Shown here: one piece after another, positions 1-6,650 of the stretch | How positions within the stretch are numbered: the stretch's first letter is position 1 | How the letters are laid out: every line of letters begins with the position of its first letter | DNA from: Candidatus Krumholzibacteriota bacterium | Lineage (GTDB): Bacteria; Krumholzibacteriota; Krumholzibacteriia; Krumholzibacteriales; Krumholzibacteriaceae | Assembly: GCA_030613345.1 (NCBI GenBank) | Contig: JAUWMD010000094.1 | Location: forward strand, 1-9,100 | DNA: 9,100 bases | Direction of reading: 5' to 3' | Program-made: the position numbers and the translations under genes | Notes under the pieces: generated by a model | Database searches by the model: none | Seen by the model: the letters and a program-made list of their open reading frames with translations, nothing else | What the model was told of the DNA's origin: nothing

Positions 1-390
1 GCGACACAGCCGCGAGGCTGTCTTAACCGCGAAGGGCTGCCATCCTATGTATGTGTCAGGCAGGAGAAAAAGTTCCCCGAATCTTCTCATCGCCTCGTAA
101 CGGCCGGATGGCCTCAAGCTGGCACGTACACCCTTCCGGCGGCCGTGGATCACGCGGGACATCCTGCCCGCCGAGAGCGAACCCGTCCTCGCTACACGGA
201 CACCTTCGGGTACCTGCTTCTCGAGAGAGGGATCGCTGATCCAGAACTCCCCCGGCTTCGGGGTTACCACAGTGATATCCCAGTCCATCCGCGAAAGATA
301 CTTGACGAACGACAGCGGACGGTACACTCCTCCCCCGCCTGCGGGGGGAAAGAAGTTGATGAGCATCAGCAGCTTTCGAGAAGGCATCAT
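1..390 (-). CDS. GT4-family glycosyltransferase, N-terminal part (runs off left edge)
   Basis: The frame is open from an ATG at 390 to the window edge, giving 130 residues with no stop. The N-terminus (residues 7-30) has a hydrophobic first strand, then FFPPAGGGGVYRP and FVKYL. This is the glycine-rich first loop of GT4 enzymes (GT-B fold), which bind a nucleotide sugar and transfer it to a lipid-linked or other acceptor. W50-x-x-D53 and the DTYIGW motif at residues 112-117 also match a GT4 subgroup. The donor-binding C-terminal domain lies outside the window. The start overlaps the flippase stop as ATGATG; a second in-frame ATG lies at 387. The ribosome site GGAGGG (391-396) abuts the first ATG and is 3 nt from the second, so either may be used. 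Sugar specificity cannot be read. The family is quite sure; the exact start is less so. Confidence 0.85.
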   Translation of the reverse strand, partial: MMPSRKLLMLINFFPPAGGGGVYRPLSFVKYLSRMDWDITVVTPKPGEFWISDPSLEKQVPEGVRVARTGSLSAGRMSRVIHGRRKGVRASLRPSGRYEAMRRFGELFLLPDTYIGWQPFAVKTASRLCR

Positions 391-1940
391 CCCTCCAGGG
401 AAAGCGCCCAGCGGACCAGTCCCGAGCCGGGTCTGCCGCGCAACATCTCGAACAGCCTCCGGGCCTCCTCGGGCTCGAACAGGGACAGTTTTCTCGCCGC
501 GAACCGCAGCAGGAACGGAGCAAGCATGATACATGCCGCGGCGGCGGGAAGACCCCACGCCGCGCATGCCGCTGCGCCGGCGCAGGCGAAGATGGACGAA
601 ACGGCCAGCGACCTGAGCATCGCCACTTTGCCGGTGCCCGGATAGAGCCCCTCCCTCCGGGCAAGGATAACGGCGGCAGCGACCTGTACGGCCGATGCGG
701 CGAGCTGGGCCGCGACCGTGCCGATCAGTCCGGTACGCGGTACGAGGATAAAGAGGCCGGCGAAGTAGACCACCATCCATGACAGATCGCAGACGATGGC
801 CCATTTTATAAAATGAAGCGCCCTCATCGCGGCGATCAGGGGTGCGATGAACGCGGCCGCGGGGATCGTCGGCAGAAGCACGAGGAGCAGCCGGTAGGCG
901 CCTGCATATTCGGAACCGCTGATGAGCGTAATAATCTCCCCGCCCACCGCCGCCGCGACGGAGACGAGGGCAAGGGCCGCTATTACACTGGTCTTGGTGA
1001 ACAGCCCGATCCGCCCTGAGAGATCGTTCCACCTTCCCTCTTCATATATCCTCGTCAACTCGGGCTGGAGCGCCAATACCGGAAAAGCCAGGAATTTCTT
1101 GATAAGCTGATTGATCCTCGAGGCCACATGGTAGACCGATATCGCCGCGACCGGCAGAAGTGGGAACATCAGGAACCTGTCCACGTCGGAGAACGCCAGG
1201 GCGGCGTAACTGAGCGCCAGTGCGCTGCCCCAGTAGCCGACCGGTGACGGAAGCACTATCCCGCTTGCCTCGCTTCCCCCGCCCCGGGAGAAGCTCTTTC
1301 TCACGATCGCCATATATACCGGTACCCCCGCTGCCCAGACCAGAGCGTTCAGTGCGAACAGGGCGGTAAAGAGGAACACCACGTCGAGACGGTCGCGCCA
1401 GAGCAGTATCAGGATGGTGAAAAGGACCTGGAAGGCGAGCTCGAAGATCATCTGCATCCGCATCTCCCGCAGCCCGCTGAATCCCCCGTACAAGATGAGC
1501 TTCAGCGCAAGCGCAACGGACGCGAGGATCATCCATCTTACAGTCTCTCCGGAGAGGCCCAGCGCGAGCAGGTTGTCCGGCATGATGCCTGTCCATCGCG
1601 GTGCGGCGGCCAGCAGGACCGTCCCGAGAATAATAACCGCCGACGAGAAGAGGAAAAACCACCCGGCCGCGCTGCCGCGGCGCCCCCTTCTCTGGAAGGA
1701 GGGCAGATAACGGACGAGGACCTGGGGAAAGCCAACGAGTATGACAGTGGTCAGCAGGAGCGAAAAGCCTCTCAGTGCGACATACAGGCCGAAGCGCTCT
1801 CCACCGAGGTGCCTGCTCAGTACTCCGAGCTGGACGAGGGTGAAGATCATCTGCAGGGCGCCGGCGACCACGAGAGCAACCGTGTTCTCCGCTATCCTCG
1901 ATCCGCCCTTTTCTACCGTCTCCTCAGCCACTCGATCCAT
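387..1940 (-). CDS. Wzx-like polysaccharide flippase (MOP superfamily membrane protein)
   Basis: A 517-residue, strongly hydrophobic protein with about 12-14 predicted membrane spans. The first span starts near residue 20, after a short charged N-terminus (RIAENTVALVVAGALQMI). The pattern of an N-terminal helix, then LGGERFGLYVALRGF and the inner segment FSGLREMRMQMIFEL, is typical of O-antigen and exopolysaccharide flippases, which move undecaprenyl-linked oligosaccharides from the cytoplasmic to the periplasmic face. The length is normal for the family. The gene overlaps the end of the FemAB-like gene by 28 nt and ends in a 4-nt overlap with the GT4 gene. The ATG at 1940 directly abuts a GAGGAG site, while the in-frame GTG at 1931 (Val4) has a better 9-nt spacing, so the real start may be 1931. 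The substrate is unknown. It is not certain whether export is Wzy-dependent, because no Wzy polymerase is visible here. Confidence 0.9.
   Translation of the reverse strand: MDRVAEETVEKGGSRIAENTVALVVAGALQMIFTLVQLGVLSRHLGGERFGLYVALRGFSLLLTTVILVGFPQVLVRYLPSFQRRGRRGSAAGWFFLFSSAVIILGTVLLAAAPRWTGIMPDNLLALGLSGETVRWMILASVALALKLILYGGFSGLREMRMQMIFELAFQVLFTILILLWRDRLDVVFLFTALFALNALVWAAGVPVYMAIVRKSFSRGGGSEASGIVLPSPVGYWGSALALSYAALAFSDVDRFLMFPLLPVAAISVYHVASRINQLIKKFLAFPVLALQPELTRIYEEGRWNDLSGRIGLFTKTSVIAALALVSVAAAVGGEIITLISGSEYAGAYRLLLVLLPTIPAAAFIAPLIAAMRALHFIKWAIVCDLSWMVVYFAGLFILVPRTGLIGTVAAQLAASAVQVAAAVILARREGLYPGTGKVAMLRSLAVSSIFACAGAAACAAWGLPAAAACIMLAPFLLRFAARKLSLFEPEEARRLFEMLRGRPGSGLVRWALSLEG
391..396 (-). 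promoter_or_regulatory. Ribosome binding site of the GT4 gene
   Basis: GGAGGG on the minus strand lies within the last codons of the flippase gene. It touches the ATG at 390 and is 3 nt from the ATG at 387. The short spacing, together with the ATGA stop/start overlap, suggests that translation is coupled to the flippase. Confidence 0.55.
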
Positions 1941-2863
1941 CTCCTCTTTTTCTCCACGACAGGATAGAGATATTCAGCCCCGCCCATCGATTCCTTGAAG
2001 AAGATCATGCCCGCGTCCCCACAGCTGCTCCCGAGATTAAAAACAGAAATGCCCCTGCCTATCGCCTCTCTGACGGCGACCATCACGAGGTAGGCGGCGG
2101 CGTCGTACTCGTGCGCCCGCGGCGCAACGCCTGCCTGCCAGGCCTGTGCCGTCCTGCCGAAATAGAAATCGACGTGCGCCGCAAGCAGCGAGTCCCCGAT
2201 GAAAGCACCCCAGAAACAGACACCCTCGCTGCCCCGGCGGAAAAGGCTTTCGAAGAATTCCTCTGGATATGGATGGACCCCCCCCCATCCCGAGGCGCCG
2301 TGGAAATAGATATTGTAGAACAGTCCGAGGTCACGCTCTCCCTCGAGCTTTCTGGCGATCACTCCTTCGCGCTCGCACCTGTTGCACAGCTGCCGCCGCT
2401 TCCGGTTCATGCCCCTGCTCCTGTACTCTTCGAATGAATCGGGCAGAGTGATGATCCTGCATTCCTCCATCCTGCATTTCCCTCCACGGGGCGTCTCCAC
2501 CTCTCCGCGGAAACCGATAAGGTTGGCGCCCGCACCGGCGCATCTCGGAGAAGAGGCCATCGAGAAGAAAGTATCGAGGATCTCCTTCTTCACCGCCGGG
2601 TCGGAGGCTATGGGATCGCCGTAGGTGCCGAAAGGCAGGGAATGCAGCATGAACGCGGGGCCCTTCGTCACCCTGGTGACGGGCATCAGGCCCGCCAGTT
2701 TTCCGCCGGCTCGGGCGGCGCGCCAGCCACACTCGAACCGCGGGAACGATTCGGCGAGGATCTCCAGCCACGCGGGGGAATGGAAGAAAGTGGCACCCTC
2801 GAAGGCCGAGACGAACTCGAGGGCTTCTTCGCGCAAAAGGTCTGTTTCGAAGCGGGTCTCCAC
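1913..2863 (-). CDS. FemAB-like / GNAT-fold acyltransferase
   Basis: A 316-residue soluble protein. Features in order: an N-terminal FFHSPAWLEIL segment (residues 26-36), LPFGTYGDP (76-84), a basic helix MNRKRRQLCNRCEREGV (152-168), and a C-terminal FNLGSSCGDAGMIFFKESMGG (275-295). This order, and the closing N-L-G-S...K...G block, match the FemAB-related GNAT domain (BioF2-like acetyltransferase). FemAB proteins transfer aminoacyl groups from tRNA in peptidoglycan bridge synthesis. Relatives are also found in exopolysaccharide clusters linked to the XrtA/PEP-CTERM exosortase system, where the substrate is unsettled. The gene begins 14 nt after the dehydratase stop, with GTG preceded by GGAGG. 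Codons 193-196 carry a run of nine G. Four cysteines at 130, 135, 160 and 163 are unusual. Donor and acceptor cannot be read; no exosortase is visible in the window. Confidence 0.82.
   Translation of the reverse strand: METRFETDLLREEALEFVSAFEGATFFHSPAWLEILAESFPRFECGWRAARAGGKLAGLMPVTRVTKGPAFMLHSLPFGTYGDPIASDPAVKKEILDTFFSMASSPRCAGAGANLIGFRGEVETPRGGKCRMEECRIITLPDSFEEYRSRGMNRKRRQLCNRCEREGVIARKLEGERDLGLFYNIYFHGASGWGGVHPYPEEFFESLFRRGSEGVCFWGAFIGDSLLAAHVDFYFGRTAQAWQAGVAPRAHEYDAAAYLVMVAVREAIGRGISVFNLGSSCGDAGMIFFKESMGGAEYLYPVVEKKRRWIEWLRRR
1941..1946 (-). promoter_or_regulatory. Ribosome binding site of the flippase gene
   Basis: GAGGAG on the minus strand lies inside the last codons of the FemAB-like gene. 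It is 0 nt from the ATG at 1940 and 9 nt from the in-frame GTG at 1931. The spacing favours GTG, which would shorten the flippase by three residues and the overlap to 19 nt. Confidence 0.5.
2278..2286 (-). repeat. Run of nine G (mononucleotide tract) inside the FemAB-like gene
   Basis: Nine consecutive C on the plus strand read as G9 in the coding strand, spanning codons Trp193-Gly194-Gly195-Val196. The frame as sequenced is intact, with conserved motifs on both sides. The other two minus frames stay open past the tract and stop at 2083 and 2037. A slip of one base would therefore truncate the protein before or just at the conserved NLGSS block. Confidence 0.9.
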
Positions 2864-2867
2864 CGGT

Positions 2868-2872
2868 CCTCC
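2868..2872 (-). promoter_or_regulatory. Ribosome binding site of the FemAB-like gene
   Basis: GGAGG on the minus strand is in the short gap after the dehydratase TAA stop, 4 nt before the GTG at 2863. It supports the GTG start, because no ATG in this frame lies near the dehydratase end. Confidence 0.65.
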
Positions 2873-2877
2873 GTTGA

Positions 2878-4320
2878 TTACGAGCTTCGTCCCGGGGCGT
2901 CTCCGAAGCCGGGCATGAGCTCAGACATCAACCGCAGCACGCCGTCCCTGTCGCCCATTCTCGCCGCTTCGACGAGTCTGTCCACATCGGCCCTGAAGGT
3001 ATCGCCTGTCACCGCCGGTGATCTGGCGAGCATGATCTTTTCTCCGGGAGCGGGCGGTTCGAGGGTCTCGTCCTCTCCAACGAGCACCTCGTGGAGTTTT
3101 TCCCCTTCCCTCAGCCCGGTATATTCTATCCGTATCTCTTCGTCCGGCTCGTGCCCGGTAAGCATGATGATGTCCCTGGCCATCTCGAGGATGTTGAGCG
3201 CCTCACCCATATCGAGAATATAGGTCTCTCCGCCCTTTCCCGACACCGATGCCTGAATCACGAGTAGTGACGCTTCCTTGACGGTCATGAAAAACCTCGT
3301 AGCCTCGGGATCGCTGACGGTTACCGGGCCGCCCCTGCCGATCTGATCGACGAAGAGAGGAACTACGCTCCCCGTGCTGCCTATGACGTTTCCGAACCGC
3401 ACGCTAATAAACCTGCACGCGCTGTCGGAATCGATCTTCCGCAGGTACATCTCCATGAGCCTCTTGGTTGCGCCCATCACGCCTCTCGGATCGGCCGCCT
3501 TGTCGGTCGAGATGAAGACGAACCGTTCCGTCCCGCATTTCTCTACGGCCCTCGTGAGGTTGATCGTCGCTGATACGTTGTTCATCACCGCCTCTTCGGG
3601 ATCACGTTCCATGTAATGTACGTGCTTGTGCGCGGCGGTATGATACACTACATCGGGCGCCAGTCTGTGCATCACCCTGTCGAGCCTCTCCGCCTCACGA
3701 AGATTGTTGATGACCGTGACGATGTCGAGCCCGGGATGATCGGACCTGATCTCCTGCTCTATCGCGAAGATCCTGTTCTCGCCGCGACCGAGCATTATCA
3801 GCGTCGCGGGTTTCACTCTGGCAAGCTGTCTGCACAGCTCGCTGCCGATAGTACCTCCTGCGCCGGTCACCAGTATCTTTCTGCCGGCCAGCCTGGCCGC
3901 GGTCGATTCGAGATCGAAGCTTACCGTCTCCCTCCCCAGGAGGTCCTCCACCCTGACCTCCCGGATCTGGTCTATGTGAACGGTCCCGCGTATGATCTCC
4001 ATCACCCCGGGAACAATCTTGTAGGCGACTCCCGCACGGCGGCACCGCCTGATTATGTCACGCACGAACCTGCCCGGAGCTGTCGGAATCGCTATTATGA
4101 CCTCATCGATCTCCCGCTCCGAAACGACCGATTCGAGCTCGGTCGTCATGCCAAGCACGGGAGTTCCTTCGACTTCCATACCGGCCAGGCCGACGTCGTC
4201 GTCGAGGAACCCCTCGACGGAGGCATTGATCCCGGCAGAGCGGCCGATCTCCGAGGCTACCATCCGGGCTGCCTCACCCGCACCGATTATAAGAAGCTTC
4301 CTGCGCCTGTCGCCGATCAC
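2878..4320 (-). CDS. Soluble UDP-sugar 4,6-dehydratase, CapD/WbpM/PglF-type
   Basis: A 480-residue SDR-family enzyme. Residues 8-105 form a small Rossmann-like domain (GAGEAA at 13-18, then GFLDDD and VPGVMEI). The catalytic SDR domain starts with the NAD-binding TGAGGTIG (152-159). AAHKHVHYME (229-238), STDKAADPRG (271-280) and M282-x3-K286 follow. The Thr-Asp-Lys plus Met in place of the usual SDR Tyr is the hallmark of the WbpM/PglF/CapD long-form dehydratases. These convert UDP-GlcNAc to the 4-keto-6-deoxy sugar, the first step to QuiNAc, FucNAc or bacillosamine. Full-length relatives are usually about 600 residues with four N-terminal membrane helices; these are absent here. A GTG start overlaps the propeller stop (GTGA), with only a weak AAAGG 13 nt upstream, so translational coupling is likely. 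The exact sugar substrate is inferred from the family. Confidence 0.92.
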   Translation of the reverse strand: MIGDRRRKLLIIGAGEAARMVASEIGRSAGINASVEGFLDDDVGLAGMEVEGTPVLGMTTELESVVSEREIDEVIIAIPTAPGRFVRDIIRRCRRAGVAYKIVPGVMEIIRGTVHIDQIREVRVEDLLGRETVSFDLESTAARLAGRKILVTGAGGTIGSELCRQLARVKPATLIMLGRGENRIFAIEQEIRSDHPGLDIVTVINNLREAERLDRVMHRLAPDVVYHTAAHKHVHYMERDPEEAVMNNVSATINLTRAVEKCGTERFVFISTDKAADPRGVMGATKRLMEMYLRKIDSDSACRFISVRFGNVIGSTGSVVPLFVDQIGRGGPVTVSDPEATRFFMTVKEASLLVIQASVSGKGGETYILDMGEALNILEMARDIIMLTGHEPDEEIRIEYTGLREGEKLHEVLVGEDETLEPPAPGEKIMLARSPAVTGDTFRADVDRLVEAARMGDRDGVLRLMSELMPGFGDAPGRSS

Positions 4321-6650
4321 CTGATCACCGCAACCTTTCTCATCGACGTACCGCCCGTTCCCTTCACCTGTACCACATATATACCCGCTGATGCCTGATA
4401 ACCGTTTATCGTGAGAAGGTCCCAGGCGACCTCGCCCTCCGCCACTCCTGCGACCTCATGAACGAGCTCTCCCTCGAGATTGTACACGCGGATATCCACC
4501 AGCCCGCTTATCCCCCAGATCCTCAGCGCATTGTCTCCCCTGGCGGCATGGACGGGATTGGGATAGAGGATCATGTCGGCCATCGGCCGAGTCACCTCCA
4601 CCGGTTCGTTAGCGTCGAAGCGGGCCAGTCCGTTCTTCGTCCCGATCCAGATGAATCCCCCCGACGGGTCGTACGCGAGTGCCGTGCACGAGTGATCGGG
4701 AAGGGGCGATATGACATCGGACGGATAGATCAGCTGGAGTTCTTCCTGCCATTCCAGTGCGGTCGTGTACGCCGCCGTTATCGTGCCGTCAGGATCGATC
4801 CGGTTGAGGCCCTTGTTCGTGGCGACCCAGAGCCTGCCGCGGCCATCGAATTCGATATCGTATACCGTGCCTCCGATCAGTCCCTCCTCGCCGGCATCGG
4901 TCTTTACCGTAAACGAATCGATCGTCCCCTGCGAATACTTCACGACGAGCCCCGCGGACGTACCGACCCAGATACTGCCGTCCGGTCCCCGTTCTACCGA
5001 CCAGAGTTCAGTGCTGGGCAGCTGATCCTCGCCGAGGATCGTTCTCCATTCACCGCCGGCGGGAACAGTGAGCGTCGGCCAGTCGAAGCCACCCATCCGC
5101 CAGTACATCACACCGTAACCCCTCATGGCGATATAGGCCCCCTGATCGTCGAAGGCGCAGTCGAAGACGTTGCCCCCCTCCATCCGCGGCTCGCTGCCCG
5201 GGTCGCCCGTCAGCCATTCATCTCCGGCCCTGTTAGCGATGTTGATCCCCCACATCCCGCTCTCGAACCCGACGTTGTCGGACATGAACCATCTGTTGCC
5301 GCCGGGGTCCTCCGCGGCCCTGACGAACCTGTTGGAGGTGATCGTCCCCGTACCGGCGTCGTAATGGGTCCAGATATCATCGTCCTTGTCGAGCGGATCT
5401 CCGATGTCGATCCGGTCGAGGTCGTAATCGAGCGAGTTGCACCAGAGGAAACCCTCCGAATCGTACAGGAGGGCGAGATTGTTGACATAGTATGATAGTG
5501 CATTGTCATGGCCGACGTCGCTCCTGGTCTCTGTATACGCCGTCCACCTGTCGGTGGTCGAACGGAACGAGATACCGTTCTGCCCCGTGCTGACCCAGAT
5601 GTTTCCTGCCGGATCGCAGTCGAGTGCCACTATCTGGTTCTGCGTGAGCCCTTCCGGCTTAAGCAGCGACCAGTCCGTTCCGTCAGATCCCGCGAGATAT
5701 ACACCCCTGAAACCCTCCTCGTAGAATCCACCGACCCACGGCGTACCGCCGCCGTCCACTGCGAGTGCACCGAGAATGTTTTCGCTCGAGCTGATCCTGA
5801 ATTCCTCCCGTATCAGGTCCTTCATCTGATTCACAGCCTGGGAAGCCCAGTACAAGCCGTTCCACAGATAGGCCCTCTCGGGGGTGATGCAGTAAAGCGC
5901 GCCCCCCCCTGAGGCTACGGTGACGGGATCCATATGCAGGCCCCCGCTCATTATGGACCATGATCCACCATCGAGATGAAGCACGGTAGTGTCCGATACG
6001 CAGTAGACCGCGCCGTCATGCATGCATACCGACAGGACCTCGCCGATATCGTAGAAGACATAGTCGAACGTGCCGCGGTCGTAGCTCGCTATCCCGTCCC
6101 CGCATGCCACCCAGAGGAGATCGCCTGAGGGGTCATATGTCATGTCGTGGACCGTCCTGTCCGCGAGGCTGTCGGTGAGGACCGGCTCCTCGGCCGGGAT
6201 GTTGTTGGAGAACTTTGCCACTCCCCTGGTGCCTCCGTAGTAGATGTCGTCTCCCACCCTCAGGAGGCACATGACGCTGTCGCTCAGTATCGCGTCGAGA
6301 GCCTCTGAATATTCCTTTACTGAGAAGTTCCCGTCCGGGTTGTCTATCCTCGCCACCCCGGTGACCCTCATCGCCGCCCAGATGCTGCCTCTCCTGTCGA
6401 TAGTGACCGCGGTGATATCGTTCGACCTCAGTTCGAGCCCATCGAGGTAGCTCGTGAAAGTCGAGTCTCCCAGGTCGAACATGAGTATCCCGCCCCTGGT
6501 CCCGCACCATATGCTGTCTCCAAGCACCGTCACCCTGTTGATCGCGCTGGCGTCCATGTATACGTTCCAGTCCCCCGGCGCCGCATGCGCGGCTCCGCCC
6601 GCAAGCCCCGCAAACAACATGGCGAGGACCAGGCATCTTATCTCTTTCAA
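4317..6650 (-). CDS. Secreted beta-propeller protein with C-terminal sorting-type (YPNPV) domain
   Basis: A 777-residue protein if read from TTG at 6650. The N-terminus is a clear signal peptide: KEIR, then a hydrophobic core to about residue 19, with a likely cut after A-H-A at 23. The body repeats the two-component-regulator-propeller pattern (D-x-x-G-x-(I/L)-W-(V/I)-x-T-x-x-G-(L/I)), for example WVSTGQNGIS (352-361), SIWVGTSAGL (559-568), LWVATNKGLNRID (607-619) and IWIGTKNGLARFD (667-679). That predicts one or two beta-propellers. Residues 696-777 begin with YPNPV and end with YVVQVKGTGG...MRKVAVIR, an Ig-like fold as in FlgD-like or type IX secretion tails. No kinase or membrane segment follows, so it is not a hybrid sensor. 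The in-frame ATG at 6677 has no site of its own; TTG overlaps the upstream TGA and has GGGGG 7 nt away. The role in glycan export or attachment is unknown. Confidence 0.85.
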   Translation of the reverse strand: MKEIRCLVLAMLFAGLAGGAAHAAPGDWNVYMDASAINRVTVLGDSIWCGTRGGILMFDLGDSTFTSYLDGLELRSNDITAVTIDRRGSIWAAMRVTGVARIDNPDGNFSVKEYSEALDAILSDSVMCLLRVGDDIYYGGTRGVAKFSNNIPAEEPVLTDSLADRTVHDMTYDPSGDLLWVACGDGIASYDRGTFDYVFYDIGEVLSVCMHDGAVYCVSDTTVLHLDGGSWSIMSGGLHMDPVTVASGGGALYCITPERAYLWNGLYWASQAVNQMKDLIREEFRISSSENILGALAVDGGGTPWVGGFYEEGFRGVYLAGSDGTDWSLLKPEGLTQNQIVALDCDPAGNIWVSTGQNGISFRSTTDRWTAYTETRSDVGHDNALSYYVNNLALLYDSEGFLWCNSLDYDLDRIDIGDPLDKDDDIWTHYDAGTGTITSNRFVRAAEDPGGNRWFMSDNVGFESGMWGINIANRAGDEWLTGDPGSEPRMEGGNVFDCAFDDQGAYIAMRGYGVMYWRMGGFDWPTLTVPAGGEWRTILGEDQLPSTELWSVERGPDGSIWVGTSAGLVVKYSQGTIDSFTVKTDAGEEGLIGGTVYDIEFDGRGRLWVATNKGLNRIDPDGTITAAYTTALEWQEELQLIYPSDVISPLPDHSCTALAYDPSGGFIWIGTKNGLARFDANEPVEVTRPMADMILYPNPVHAARGDNALRIWGISGLVDIRVYNLEGELVHEVAGVAEGEVAWDLLTINGYQASAGIYVVQVKGTGGTSMRKVAVIR
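5902..5909 (-). repeat. Run of eight G inside the propeller gene
   Basis: Eight consecutive C on the plus strand read as G8 in the coding strand, encoding three glycines (residues 248-250 from the TTG start) in a propeller loop. The reading frame is intact on both sides. Confidence 0.85.

Noticed and set aside
6..21. Perfect 6-bp stem with a 4-base loop (ACAGCC ... GGCTGT), terminator-like
   Set aside because: It lies inside the open GT4 reading frame and has no T-run on either strand; coding through it continues to the edge.
332..347. Inverted repeat CCCCCGC / GCGGGGG
   Set aside because: It falls on the codons for the conserved Pro-Pro-Ala-Gly-Gly-Gly-Gly loop of the GT4 enzyme; the 2-base loop is too tight and there is no T-tract.
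56..664. Minus-strand open frame of 202 codons spanning the flippase end and the GT4 start
   Set aside because: It is out of frame with both real genes and its sequence is low-complexity Arg/Ser/Pro with no motif.
3616..4398. Plus-strand open frame of 260 codons
   Set aside because: It is antisense to the dehydratase, which carries intact catalytic motifs; nothing supports an independent protein.
4458..5495. Long plus-strand open frame of 345 codons
   Set aside because: It is antisense to the well-supported propeller gene, has no recognisable family or ribosome site, and is rich in Arg/Pro/His/Asp as expected from the complement of GC-rich coding DNA.
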